NCBI GenBank assembly: GCA_902791785.1
Contig: CADAXH010000018.1
Location: 1 to 15,330 of the forward strand
Reading direction: 5' to 3'
DNA from: an uncultured Ruminococcus sp.
GTDB lineage: Bacteria; Bacillota; Clostridia; Oscillospirales; CAG-272
Length of the DNA stretch: 15,330 nucleotides
Shown: piece by piece, positions 5,120-13,760 of the stretch
Position numbering within the stretch: the stretch's first letter is position 1
How the letters are laid out: every line of letters begins with the position of its first letter
Notes under the pieces: generated by a model
Database searches by the model: none
Told to the model about the DNA's origin: nothing
What the model saw: only the letters and a program-made list of their open reading frames with translations
Made by a program: the position numbers and the translations under genes

Positions 5120-7033
5120 TTAATTCTGAGATACAAATGACAGGAACGATTCTTCGGGGAGAGGCTTTGAGTGATAGTATCCCTGAATATAGTCGATGCC
5201 ATACTCGAACAGCCTGTCTTCCTGTTCCTTTGTTTCGACGCCTTCCTGAAGCACCTTGAAACGGATGTCCTTAAGCATCCTTGTCATTAGCTGCAGCGTT
5301 TTGTCCGCATCCTCGTTTACGTCGGATTTGTCCAGAATGGATTTGTCAAACTTTACCAGTTTGATGTTCATGTCATAAAGATTAATGAAGTTTGAATATC
5401 CTGTGCCAAAATCGTCAAGCGAGAAAGTGAATCCGTCATTGCAGAACTCATTCATCATGGAAAGAGCCTGCTCCTTGTTTTCTATGAATGAAGACTCTGT
5501 GATTTCAAAATTGATGGATGACGGATTAACGTCATATTTCTCCATAATCCTTGAAAATGACTTGTATGTGTCGGGGTCCATTATCTGGATTGGCGACAGG
5601 TTGACTTCGATATAATCTATATTCTTCAGTTCTTCCCTGTGCTCTGACCATAGCCTGAGTACTTTTTCAAATACTATTCTTCCGAGCGCTGTAATTCTTC
5701 CTGTTCTTTCCGCAATCGGAATGAATTCTCCGGGAGAAATGAATCCGAGTTCTTCGTCATTTATCCTTGCAAGTGCCTCTGCCGAATCAATCCTGTTCTT
5801 TTCCCTCGAAAAGATCGGCTGGTAATAGACCAGAACGGATTTGTTGTCTATAGCCCTCGTCAGCGCCTCTTCAACCTGGTGCTGCCTCTTGAGATTGTCC
5901 AGCACTTCTTTTCCGTAGTTTCCGGGAGTTTTGTATTCGGAGTTGATTATGAGTGAGATTTCTTCAAGCGACTCCGTGTCAGAAGGCAAAGAAAGGTAAT
6001 AGTATTCCGGATAGAAATGAACATGCTGTTCATTGATTCCGAAAGGCTGTTTGAGCCTTTCTTTAATGAGCATCATCTTTTCGTCTCGTCTGGCCTCATT
6101 TTCAAACAAAATTGAAATATTTCCGTCGTCGCAGTCAAAATATCTGCACCCTTCAACAGTCTGGAAGAATGCTCCCACTTCACGCATTGCATTCATTACA
6201 ACGTCAACGCCCAGAGAAGAATTGAGATGTCCCAGATCTGCAAGTTTTATTATGACCAGTTCCCTTTTGTCGTGATGATACAGAATTCTTCTGGCCTCGT
6301 AAATGAAGGACGGACGGTTATAAAGCTTTGTTACAGGGTTTCTTGCCTGGTCTTCCGTTTCAAAAGTGAACGTCATGAAGAACAGAGCCAGAGCCGATAC
6401 GAACAGTTCAATGAGAAGATTCTCAATGAAGAACTGAATGGCTATTGCCAAACCTGCTGCAACAATGTAGACGACACACAGAAGCGCATGTCCTTTGGGC
6501 AGAACTCTTCTGTATTTTACAGCTTCGTAAAGCGAAATAATGAGATATCCCGCAGCAATCAGATACAAGAACAGAATGCCGCCTCCGTGCTTGTACGAAT
6601 AGTCCTCGAAATAATAAATGAAATGAGTGAACGGATTTGTCACGATCAGCAGAATTGAAATCGTGCACGGAATACTCGACAGCGAGAAAAAGAGTCCGGA
6701 ATTCTTGTATTTGCCTATCATCTTGTTGATATATGCAAACCAGAACAGAGGCGCCATGTTGTGGAAGAACAAAAATGCTCCCTGGAAGAAATCCAGCAAA
6801 TTCATGTCAACAGTAATAGGCACTCCCGCCGCTCTCTCTTTTTCTATTGTATTGATCATAATATTGGCTGCCACGTCGAGAATACCGCTGACTGCGGTCA
6901 GAATCAGAAGACAGAAGAACAATATATTCCTGTTTCTCTTAAGATTCTTTCTCTCAAGCAGGATAAAAGCTGAAAGCAGCGACAATATTACTGCAACTAC
7001 TTCGTATTGGTATATATACCTTAGTTCACTCAT
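5120..7033 (-). CDS. Membrane-bound c-di-GMP phosphodiesterase (7TM, degenerate GGDEF, EAL)
   Basis: A 637-residue protein. The first ~222 residues hold about seven hydrophobic segments (near 11-28, 37-61, 84-104, 113-131, 152-170, 182-200, 204-222), a membrane sensor region without a signal peptide. Residues 232-380 resemble a GGDEF domain (VTKLYNRPSF start), but where GG(D/E)EF should be there is FDCDDG (299-304), so cyclase activity is unlikely. Residues 387-635 are an EAL domain with its metal and catalytic set: E419-A-L, N478, E510 in FEITES, D540-D541 in DDFGTG, K561, E597 in QEGVET and Q617 in IQGYY. It should hydrolyse c-di-GMP to pGpG. It starts 30 bases after the upstream glycoside hydrolase gene with no terminator between, and ends at a strong terminator. 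The ribosome site is weak (AGGAA, about a dozen bases before the ATG), perhaps limiting expression. Confidence 0.93.
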   Translation of the reverse strand: MSELRYIYQYEVVAVILSLLSAFILLERKNLKRNRNILFFCLLILTAVSGILDVAANIMINTIEKERAAGVPITVDMNLLDFFQGAFLFFHNMAPLFWFAYINKMIGKYKNSGLFFSLSSIPCTISILLIVTNPFTHFIYYFEDYSYKHGGGILFLYLIAAGYLIISLYEAVKYRRVLPKGHALLCVVYIVAAGLAIAIQFFIENLLIELFVSALALFFMTFTFETEDQARNPVTKLYNRPSFIYEARRILYHHDKRELVIIKLADLGHLNSSLGVDVVMNAMREVGAFFQTVEGCRYFDCDDGNISILFENEARRDEKMMLIKERLKQPFGINEQHVHFYPEYYYLSLPSDTESLEEISLIINSEYKTPGNYGKEVLDNLKRQHQVEEALTRAIDNKSVLVYYQPIFSREKNRIDSAEALARINDEELGFISPGEFIPIAERTGRITALGRIVFEKVLRLWSEHREELKNIDYIEVNLSPIQIMDPDTYKSFSRIMEKYDVNPSSINFEITESSFIENKEQALSMMNEFCNDGFTFSLDDFGTGYSNFINLYDMNIKLVKFDKSILDKSDVNEDADKTLQLMTRMLKDIRFKVLQEGVETKEQEDRLFEYGIDYIQGYYHSKPLPEESFLSFVSQN

Positions 7034-7063
7034 TTTGCTATTTTTTCCTAATATTTCCTATTT

Positions 7064-9043
7064 TCAGTAATCTATTACAACCATCTGATGACATTCAAAA
7101 CTGTCAACTGTGTAAGTGAGAACATTGTCAGTATAGTCATAGTCTATATCTATGTTCTGCGGAGCAAGATATACTCTCTTCGGTCTGTCATAGAGTTTCA
7201 GGGACACTTCCGTGTTGTACACGGGAACAATGTCTTCAATGACTTCCGTCTTCTGTCCTCTCTTTACCGGTGAAGCATACAGCAGGTGATTTACATATCT
7301 GCTCTCTTCCGTCTGGTTCATGAGAGTCACTACACCCTGAGCGCCGAGATTGGTTGTCAGGGTCTTGTCGTCGCCGAGAAGAACGTCAAGAACATGTTCA
7401 ATTGTCCTCTTTGCAATAAGGGATCCCTTGGTTGCGTATTCTGTGAACAGTCTGAAAGAAATGTATGCTCCGTCCTTTCCGACTGTAATTGCCGGTGAAG
7501 ACGTATCAGGATTGTTCGGTGTATGTGCGTGCGAACAAAAATGGAAAGTCGATCTGTTGAAATACGGATCTTCCCTGATTCCGAGAACTTCACCCGTCGC
7601 CTCTATATCACTCGATTCCTGGAATATGACGTAAGGAGCGTCAAACAATCCTTCCATCTCAAAATCCGGTCTCAGATAGGCAGGACAGTACTTGCATGGT
7701 CCGATATAGTCAGCTCCCAGATCAAAAGCAAATGCATCTGTGTCTGAATACAGACCCGAATCGCCTGTGGCTAGAATTTTTCCGCCGTCATTGACGAATT
7801 CTCTCAGTTTTCCTGCGACTTCGTCGTCAAGTCTTGAGTCGTCGGTGAGGATTATGAGCTTGTATTTCCCGAGATCTGCTTCAAGATCCACGATATCGAA
7901 AAGATATTTGCCTTCAAGAAGGATTCTCGTTGCACCGGTGGTGCCCATCCATGACAGTCTGCCTGGTGACGGCATGCCCGGATTCATATGATAGAAAAGA
8001 GCTTCCTGAGAAAGAATTGCAATATCTGCAACAGACTCGACGTGGTCAAGCCACGGCTCCTTCTCCTCTATCTCCCTGTATGCGGTTCCTATGAGCTTGT
8101 ATGTTGCGTTCTCCATGTATCCGAGTGGATGCATCTGGTCTCCGATGCAGACCTTTGCTCCGTTTGCCACTGAAAGAGCAGCTTCGTATCTCAGAGCGTT
8201 CGGATGCTTGAATCCGCCGAACTCACCCCAGCTCTGGTGGAATTTACCTGTCATGCCTGAGAATTCCATTCCGAGCGTCCTCGCGTATGCTGCAGACATC
8301 GGGAAATGGTCATATCCCCAGTTGCCCGTAGGCAGACTCTCGAGTTCGAGATGGGTGTTTGCATAACTGAAATCCCTGTGTCCGGGCTGAATGTGTCCTG
8401 CGTTGTGGAACACCGGAAGTCCCGGTTTATGCTTGTCTATGGCTTCCCTTACTCTTCTGGTGTAATTGTTATATACTTCCACTGCAAACTTGTATGCATT
8501 CTGATCGTCGTAAGGGTCAAGACCTCTTTCCCTCATGGATTTCACGCAGTATTCGCAGTAGCATGTGCATGCTCCTACAATATCCAGGAATATTCCGTCG
8601 CTGTCATACTTTTCGACAACTTCCTCTATCTGGGGAATGAGATAATCCAGATACGGAGTATTCATACAGAACTTGTGATAACCCGGAATTGTGAAGTTCT
8701 TGGTCCATGCAATTGACTGGTCCTTTTCTCTCATGAGCCAGTCCGGATGGATTCTTGCCATCTTTTCGTCAAGACCCACTGAAAGATATGCCTGTACCTT
8801 GACTCCTATCTCGTGAGCCGCTTCGATTTCTTCTCCGAGAAGATCAAAATCCAGCGTCGGATGCATTGTATTTGCCTCCGCCGGGAAATATGCCCATCCG
8901 TGGTGACACTTTGCAAAGACGGTTATCTGGTTCACGTGTCCTGTGATCAGCGCTCTCTGAAAATCTTTTTTTGTGAATTTTGAACCGACTCCCGGCATTT
9001 CTTCCGATGTGTGGTAATCAAGATGCACCTGTCTGAAATTCAT
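7064..9043 (-). CDS. GHL6-type putative glycoside hydrolase with C-terminal beta-galactosidase trimerisation-like domain
   Basis: A 659-residue protein. Residues 1-330 look like a TIM barrel of the hypothetical glycoside hydrolase 6 type (GHL6), related to GH29/GH42-like enzymes. Visible marks are VNQITVFAKCHHGWAYFP (38-54), a YDSDGIFLD strand (146-154) with candidate acid D154, the Cys cluster CTCYCEYC (159-166) common in this group, and HLELESLPTGNW (231-242) with conserved acids. Residues about 380-520 (YKLIILTDDSRLDDEVAGKL and following) look like the Rossmann-like trimerisation domain of GH42, and the end is a beta-sandwich. There is no signal peptide, so it is cytosolic, acting on imported sugars. 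The start at 9043 is preferred over 9061 because GGGAGG (9057-9052) lies eight bases before it; the upstream ATG has no good site. It follows infB by 33 bases, an unexpected partner for a translation gene. Catalytic residues and substrate are not established from sequence. Confidence 0.8.
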   Translation of the reverse strand: MNFRQVHLDYHTSEEMPGVGSKFTKKDFQRALITGHVNQITVFAKCHHGWAYFPAEANTMHPTLDFDLLGEEIEAAHEIGVKVQAYLSVGLDEKMARIHPDWLMREKDQSIAWTKNFTIPGYHKFCMNTPYLDYLIPQIEEVVEKYDSDGIFLDIVGACTCYCEYCVKSMRERGLDPYDDQNAYKFAVEVYNNYTRRVREAIDKHKPGLPVFHNAGHIQPGHRDFSYANTHLELESLPTGNWGYDHFPMSAAYARTLGMEFSGMTGKFHQSWGEFGGFKHPNALRYEAALSVANGAKVCIGDQMHPLGYMENATYKLIGTAYREIEEKEPWLDHVESVADIAILSQEALFYHMNPGMPSPGRLSWMGTTGATRILLEGKYLFDIVDLEADLGKYKLIILTDDSRLDDEVAGKLREFVNDGGKILATGDSGLYSDTDAFAFDLGADYIGPCKYCPAYLRPDFEMEGLFDAPYVIFQESSDIEATGEVLGIREDPYFNRSTFHFCSHAHTPNNPDTSSPAITVGKDGAYISFRLFTEYATKGSLIAKRTIEHVLDVLLGDDKTLTTNLGAQGVVTLMNQTEESRYVNHLLYASPVKRGQKTEVIEDIVPVYNTEVSLKLYDRPKRVYLAPQNIDIDYDYTDNVLTYTVDSFECHQMVVIDY

Positions 9044-9076
9044 TTGCTTTTCCTCCCTCATTCCGTTGCGAAAAAA

Positions 9077-11641
9077 TTACAGCGGAGCAACTTCTTCGTT
9101 TGTGTATGCCTCAAGGATGTCGTTTTCCCTGATATCGTTGAACTTTTCAAGGCCTATGCCGCATTCATATCCTGTGGCAACTTCCTTGACGTCGTCTTTG
9201 AATCTGCGGAGAGAACTGATCTTGTCTTCGAAGATGACGATACCGTCCCTGACGACCCTGATAAATGAAGATCTTGTGACTTTCCCGTCCTGGACATAAG
9301 AACCGGCAATAGTTCCGACGCTCGGAACCCTGATCGTCTGTCTGACCTGTGCATGGCCGAGAACGACTTCCTTGAATACAGGATTGAGCATTCCCTTGAT
9401 TGCGGCCTTGATTTCGTCAAGACATTCGTAAATGATTCTGTATGTTCTGACGTCAACTTTGAGTTCAGCTGCTCTGTCCATGGCAACCTTGTCCGGTCTT
9501 ACGTTGAATCCGACTATGATTGCATTTGAAGCAGATGCGAGCTTGACATCGTTTTCTGTGATACCGCCGACGCCCTTGCTTATAACCTTGACGTTGACTT
9601 CGTCGCAGGTGAGTTTTTCAATTCCCTGCTTGACTGCTTCAGCAGATCCGTAAACGTCTGCCTTTACAATAACGTTGAGGTCCTTTACGCCGCTCTCGAT
9701 CTGTTTGAACAAATCGTCGAGTGATACATTTGCTGCGCTTGCAAATTCTGCGTCTTTCTCTTTTGTTCTTCTCTGTTCTGCGAGTTCCCTTGCCATCTTT
9801 TCGTCTTCAACGGCATTGAATTCGTCGCCTGCAAGAGGAACATTGTCTATACCTACAATGAGTGCCGGGTAAGCAGGACCTGCTTCCTTGATGTTCTTTC
9901 CGTTCTCGTCCTGCATGATCCTTACACGTCCGACTGATGTTCCGGCAATAACCGTATCTCCGATGTGAAGTGTACCGTTCTGGACAAGAACCGTGGCTGT
10001 CGGTCCGAGACCTTTCTTCAGGCTGGCTTCAATTACCACGCCCTTTGCTCTTCTTGTAGGATCTGCCTTGAGTTCCTTGAGTTCTGCAACAAGCAGTACG
10101 TCGTCAAGAAGTTCCTTGATACCCGTCTTCTTGAGAGCAGATACAGGCACGCACATAACGTCGCCGCCCCACTCTTCGGGAACGAGATCATATTTCATGA
10201 GTTCCTGCTTGATCTGGTCAGGGTTTGCATTAGGCTTATCCATTTTGTTTACGGCAACTATGATGGAAACTCCAGCTGCCTTTGCGTAGTTGATAGCTTC
10301 GACTGTCTGAGGCATTACGCCGTCGTCGGCAGCAACAACGAGGATTGCTATATCCGTAGCCTGAGCGCCGCGGGCTCTCATCGCACCGAAAGCTTCGTGT
10401 CCCGGTGTGTCGAGGAATGTGATCGGCTTGTCGCCCACCTTTACTGTGTAGGCACCGATTGACTGTGTGATTCCGCCTGCTTCTCCTGCTGTTACATGAG
10501 TGTTCCTGATTGCGTCGAGCAGTGATGTCTTACCATGGTCAACGTGACCCATTACGCATACAACGGGAGGTCTTTCAACCATGTTTTCTTCGCTGTCTGC
10601 TCTCTTTTCGTCAAACAGTTTCTCTTCTATTGTCACGACAACTTCCTTTGTCACGACCGCATTCATGTCTTCTGCAACAAGGCATGCGGTGTCGAAGTCG
10701 ATTGTCTGGTTTGCATTTGCCATTACGCCGAGTGTCATAAGCTGCTTGATAACTTTTGCAACATTGACCTTGAGCTTGACTGCGAGCTCGGAAACAGTGA
10801 TTTCATCGGGGACTGTGATCTTAATCGGCTGTTTCTTGATCTTCTCGATTTCAGCTCTTCTGAGCTTGGCAAGCTGAGCGTCCTGCTCCCTCTTCTTCTT
10901 GTCGAACTGAGGATTCTTTTTATTCTTGAATTTTTCTCTCTCGGGCTGTTTTGATCTGCGTGCAGATTCAGGAACAAAGCTCTCGAGTTTTTCGTAATCG
11001 TATTTGCTTGTGTCTTCGTATCCCGCTCTTGTGTCGATGACTCTCGTTTTCTTTGTAGCGGTTACTGTTTCGCCTCCGCCGCGCATGTTTGCGACATTGT
11101 AGTTCTTCTGCTGCTTCTGATCGGAAGAATTGTTCTTGTTCTCTTCTTTCTTCTTCTGGGCAGGCTGCTGGATAGGATGAGCGAATCTTTCCGCAGACTT
11201 GCTTGCGCCTCTTTCGGAGGTGTGAGCGAACGAAGTCTTTATCTGAGGCTTGTTCTGGGTCTGAGGCTTTTTCTCTTCCTGTTTCGGTTTCTGTTCAGAG
11301 GACGGAGTCTGGGTCTGCTGCTTCTGTTCAGGCTGAGCAGCCGCAGATGTTTCAGCAGTCTCCTTCTTTTCTTCCTGCGGTTTTTCGGGCTTGGGTTCAA
11401 CCTTCTTCGGTTCTCTCTTTATATCTGCCTTTCCCGCAAGATAGTCTTCCATATTCTTGATCTGGTTCTCCATTGTGAGCTTGTAGAAGAGTATGGAAAA
11501 CTCCGAGGCGTCCAGATTCCCCGTTGTCTTCTTGTCCGGTACTCCGCTCTGAGCAAGAGCATCGACAATATCCTTGCTCTTCAGATCCAGATCCTTTGCT
11601 ATTAAGTTGATTTTAAATGTCAATTCTGTTTTTGACGCCAT
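9077..11641 (-). CDS. infB: Translation initiation factor IF-2
   Basis: An 854-residue GTPase that places initiator tRNA on the 30S subunit and promotes subunit joining. Domain order: a first IF2_N module (about 5-55), a Lys/Glu/Gln/Pro-rich low-complexity linker (about 70-270), a second IF2_N module (about 272-330, VSELAVKLKVNVAKVIKQLM), the G domain with GHVDHGKT (365-372), DTPGHEAF (411-418), NKMD (465-468) and a VPVSAL G5 motif, then domains II-IV with a terminal IF2 C-domain ending near GYECGIGLEKFNDI. All GTPase motifs are intact. The low-complexity linker is normal for the family. The start is preceded by an AAAGGGGGA-type site and lies 18 bases after ylxQ. It belongs to the rimP-nusA-ylxR-ylxQ-infB operon; rbfA, the common next gene in Bacillota, is not here. 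Confidence 0.98.
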   Translation of the reverse strand: MASKTELTFKINLIAKDLDLKSKDIVDALAQSGVPDKKTTGNLDASEFSILFYKLTMENQIKNMEDYLAGKADIKREPKKVEPKPEKPQEEKKETAETSAAAQPEQKQQTQTPSSEQKPKQEEKKPQTQNKPQIKTSFAHTSERGASKSAERFAHPIQQPAQKKKEENKNNSSDQKQQKNYNVANMRGGGETVTATKKTRVIDTRAGYEDTSKYDYEKLESFVPESARRSKQPEREKFKNKKNPQFDKKKREQDAQLAKLRRAEIEKIKKQPIKITVPDEITVSELAVKLKVNVAKVIKQLMTLGVMANANQTIDFDTACLVAEDMNAVVTKEVVVTIEEKLFDEKRADSEENMVERPPVVCVMGHVDHGKTSLLDAIRNTHVTAGEAGGITQSIGAYTVKVGDKPITFLDTPGHEAFGAMRARGAQATDIAILVVAADDGVMPQTVEAINYAKAAGVSIIVAVNKMDKPNANPDQIKQELMKYDLVPEEWGGDVMCVPVSALKKTGIKELLDDVLLVAELKELKADPTRRAKGVVIEASLKKGLGPTATVLVQNGTLHIGDTVIAGTSVGRVRIMQDENGKNIKEAGPAYPALIVGIDNVPLAGDEFNAVEDEKMARELAEQRRTKEKDAEFASAANVSLDDLFKQIESGVKDLNVIVKADVYGSAEAVKQGIEKLTCDEVNVKVISKGVGGITENDVKLASASNAIIVGFNVRPDKVAMDRAAELKVDVRTYRIIYECLDEIKAAIKGMLNPVFKEVVLGHAQVRQTIRVPSVGTIAGSYVQDGKVTRSSFIRVVRDGIVIFEDKISSLRRFKDDVKEVATGYECGIGLEKFNDIRENDILEAYTNEEVAPL

Positions 11642-11659
11642 ACGCTAAGTCCCCCTTTA

Positions 11660-11989
11660 TTAAGCGAATGAATCTATGCTTTTAGAAAGTAAGTTCTTGA
11701 AGTTTTTGTCGCTTATGCCGACGCAGTAGGCAAGTTCTTTCCCGACCGCCTTCCCGAGTTCCTCAACAGAAATATCCACAAAGAATATGTCCGTATGTGT
11801 ATAATCGGCTCTGTTTTTCAGTTTCTTTTTCGTGTTGTCCGAGGCATCATTGCTGACAATTACCATAAAAAGTCCGTCAGTGCTCATTTTTTCATATATG
11901 TTGTCACTGCCGAGAACGGCCTTTCCGGCCTTTCTGGCAAGCCCCAGATTACTGAGAAAAATCTGTCTTATATTTTTGTTTTCACGCAT
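11660..11989 (-). CDS. ylxQ: L7Ae/L30e family ribosomal-type RNA-binding protein YlxQ
   Basis: A 109-residue protein of the L7Ae/L30e/S12e/Gadd45 fold. The family start FLSNLGLARKAGKAVLG (11-27) and the central IVSNDASDNTKKKLKN (44-59), corresponding to the kink-turn RNA contact region, are clear. In Bacillota this gene (ylxQ, also rplGA) lies between ylxR and infB, as here, and its protein binds kink-turn RNA, probably on the ribosome or RNase P RNA. It overlaps the end of ylxR by 8 bases, so translation is coupled, and infB follows after 18 bases. Length is normal. Confidence 0.92.
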   Translation of the reverse strand: MRENKNIRQIFLSNLGLARKAGKAVLGSDNIYEKMSTDGLFMVIVSNDASDNTKKKLKNRADYTHTDIFFVDISVEELGKAVGKELAYCVGISDKNFKNLLSKSIDSFA

Positions 11990-12254
11990 TTTCTATTTCT
12001 TTTTCAAGTCTGGCAAATATTTCATCAGGTATTTCGGTTTCAAGTGTTGAAGCCAGTCTCTTCCTTGCGAGCTTCAGGCATTCTTTCTTTGGACAGATGT
12101 ATGCGCCTCTGCCGGATTTCTTTCCTGTTCTGTCAAGTTCTATGCCGGCGCCTTCAGGGAGTCTGACTATTCTTATGAGGTCAAACTTGGATTTCCTCTC
12201 CCTGCACCCTATACATTGTCTCTCAGGTACTTTCCTCTTGATATCTGCTGACAT
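11982..12254 (-). CDS. ylxR: YlxR/RnpM family RNase P modulator
   Basis: A 90-residue protein of the YlxR family (DUF448), recently renamed RnpM in Bacillus subtilis for its link to RNase P. The hallmarks are PERQCIGCRERK (10-21) with the C14-x-x-C17 pair, VRLPEG (30-35) and the invariant GRGAYIC (48-54) followed by C59. It is a small basic nucleic-acid-binding protein. The start follows GAGGTGA a few bases upstream, and the gene begins 12 bases after nusA. The usual neighbours nusA and ylxQ confirm identity. Confidence 0.94.
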   Translation of the reverse strand: MSADIKRKVPERQCIGCRERKSKFDLIRIVRLPEGAGIELDRTGKKSGRGAYICPKKECLKLARKRLASTLETEIPDEIFARLEKEIENA

Positions 12255-12266
12255 TTTTCACCTCAA

Positions 12267-13292
12267 TCAGTTTGTCTTTATGTCTATCTTGATTCCCGTG
12301 AGTCTTGCGGCAAGACGAACGTTCTGTCCCTCTTTGCCTATTGCAAGAGACAGCTGGTCGGGAGAAACGATTACCTTGCAGCTTCTCTCGCTGTCCATTG
12401 TAACACTGATAACGTTTGCCGGAGCAAGAGCTGCGGCAACGTATTCTTCAGGATTTTCGCTGAACTTGATTACGTCAATTTTTTCGCCGCGCAGTTCATC
12501 CACCACGTTCTGGATTCTCGCGCCTCTGTTTCCTATGCATGAACCTACGGGATCGATGTTCTCTTCTCTTGATTCAACTGCAATCTTTGTTCTTGAGCCT
12601 GCTTCCCTCGATACGCTTCTGATGACGATGATTCCGTCCTGGATTTCCGGCACTTCAAGTTCGAAGAGTCTCTTTACAAGACCCGGATGATTTCTGGACA
12701 GTGTTACAACAGGTCCTCTCATCTCGCTCGTGACTTCAGTAACGTAAACCTTTATGTGATCACCGGCCTCGAGATACTCGCCAGGAATCTGCTCGCTCTT
12801 TGTAAGAACAGCCCTGCTTGTCTCTGTCTCAACAACAGCGTCTCCTGTTACGGGATCCACTTTGCTTACGACGGCAGACATGAGTTCTTCCTTCTTGCTT
12901 GTGTACGCTTTTACGACTATATTTCTTTCAGCCTCGCGTATGCCCTGAATAATGACCTGTTTTGCGGTCTGGGCACTGATGCGGCCGTATTCCTTGGTTT
13001 TCTGGTCAATCTTTATTGTAGAGCCTATTTTTGCCCTCTTGGAGTGTGTCTTTGCTTCGTCGAGGGAGATCTGTGTGTACGGATTCTCTACGTTCTCGAC
13101 AACCTCCATCAGTTTGATAACTTTGATGTCTTTCTTTTCCGGATCGATTACAACGTCAACATTCTCGTTTCCGCCGTTCTCTCTTTTGAATGCGCTCACA
13201 AGACCCGCTCTGATTTTCTCAATCATGTAGTCCTTTGATATACCCTTGGTCTTTTCGAGTTCGTCAAGTGCGTTAAACAATTCTACGTTCAT
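12267..13292 (-). CDS. nusA: Transcription termination/antitermination protein NusA
   Basis: A 341-residue RNA polymerase-binding elongation factor. The N-terminal polymerase-binding domain covers about 1-125 (MNVELFNALDELEKTKGIS), followed by an S1 domain (about 135-200, ending VVTLSRNHP) and two KH domains with the G-x-x-G loops IGNRGARI (253-260) and IGKEGQNV (318-325). There is no C-terminal acidic repeat, normal for Bacillota, and the tail is short. The start is preceded by AAGGAAGG, which overlaps the rimP stop region, so in an intact operon its translation would be coupled to rimP. Because the rimP frame ends early here, coupling may be reduced. Confidence 0.97.
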   Translation of the reverse strand: MNVELFNALDELEKTKGISKDYMIEKIRAGLVSAFKRENGGNENVDVVIDPEKKDIKVIKLMEVVENVENPYTQISLDEAKTHSKRAKIGSTIKIDQKTKEYGRISAQTAKQVIIQGIREAERNIVVKAYTSKKEELMSAVVSKVDPVTGDAVVETETSRAVLTKSEQIPGEYLEAGDHIKVYVTEVTSEMRGPVVTLSRNHPGLVKRLFELEVPEIQDGIIVIRSVSREAGSRTKIAVESREENIDPVGSCIGNRGARIQNVVDELRGEKIDVIKFSENPEEYVAAALAPANVISVTMDSERSCKVIVSPDQLSLAIGKEGQNVRLAARLTGIKIDIKTN

Positions 13293-13305
13293 TTTTTTGC
13301 CTTCC

Positions 13306-13694
13306 TTATCCTATGTCTGTGAAATCAAAATGTATGTTGGATTTTGCTATTTGTTTCAGATTGATGCTGATTTCTTTGCCGCTTTCATCTATTGTGACTT
13401 TGTCGTCGTCAATTGCTTTCAATACTCCGACATGAATCTTTGTTCCGTATTCGTCCTGAGTGAACAGTTTTACGTCGATCGTCTCACCGATGCATTTCTC
13501 ATAATGCCACTTTTTTGTCAGTTCTCTCTCGATTCCTGGAGTGCTGACTTCCAGTGTGTATGACTGCTCGATAGGATCTTTTTCATCCAGTCCTCTTTTA
13601 CGAACTGAACATCCCAGAGGATCAGTCCCATTTCTTCCACAACGGGTTTGATGAACTCCGATACTGTCTCGGCAATTCCAACGTTTTTTGCCAT
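13306..13694 (-). pseudogene. rimP: rimP (ribosome maturation factor), disrupted by internal deletion and frameshift
   Basis: RimP helps assemble the 30S subunit. The N-terminal frame opens at 13694 (AAGGAG at 13706-13701) and reads MAKNVGIAETVSEFIKPVVE, then EEMGLILWDVQFVKEDW, which is normal RimP up to the end of its second strand. It then runs out of family sequence and stops after 58 codons (stop 13520-13518). From about 13590 a different frame reads GLDEKDPIEQSYTLEVSTPG, then IERELTKKWHYEKCIGETID and on to the stop at 13308-13306, which is the normal RimP middle and C-terminus. Some 26-31 residues between these parts are missing: the 389-base total needs a deletion of 3n+1 bases (for example 79, 82 or 85). 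The junction lies near CCAG at 13587-13590 (CTGG on the coding strand). Neither piece alone should be functional. Position before nusA confirms identity. Sequencing or assembly error is the main alternative. Confidence 0.85.
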
Positions 13695-13732
13695 AAAATA
13701 CTCCTTGCAGTTAATAGTCTTGTTTCAACAAA

Positions 13733-13760
13733 TTGAGAGTGGGCGTCAACCCACTCTCAA
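13733..13760 (-). promoter_or_regulatory. Leader hairpin of the rimP-nusA operon
   Basis: A perfect 11-bp stem (TTGAGAGTGGG at 13733-13743, CCCACTCTCAA at 13750-13760) with a 6-base loop lies about 17 bases into the predicted transcript and about 40 bases before the rimP start. No T run follows on the minus strand, so it is not a simple terminator. A role in NusA-dependent attenuation, antitermination or mRNA stability is inferred. Confidence 0.6.

Noticed and set aside
10840..11440. Low-complexity, K/E/Q/P-rich stretch in infB as an insertion or repeat expansion.
   Set aside because: A charged variable linker between the N-terminal modules and the G domain is normal for IF-2.
13306..13694. 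Programmed frameshift in rimP.
   Set aside because: A frameshift alone could not restore the roughly 30 missing residues, there is no slippery heptamer at the joint, and RimP is not known to use recoding.
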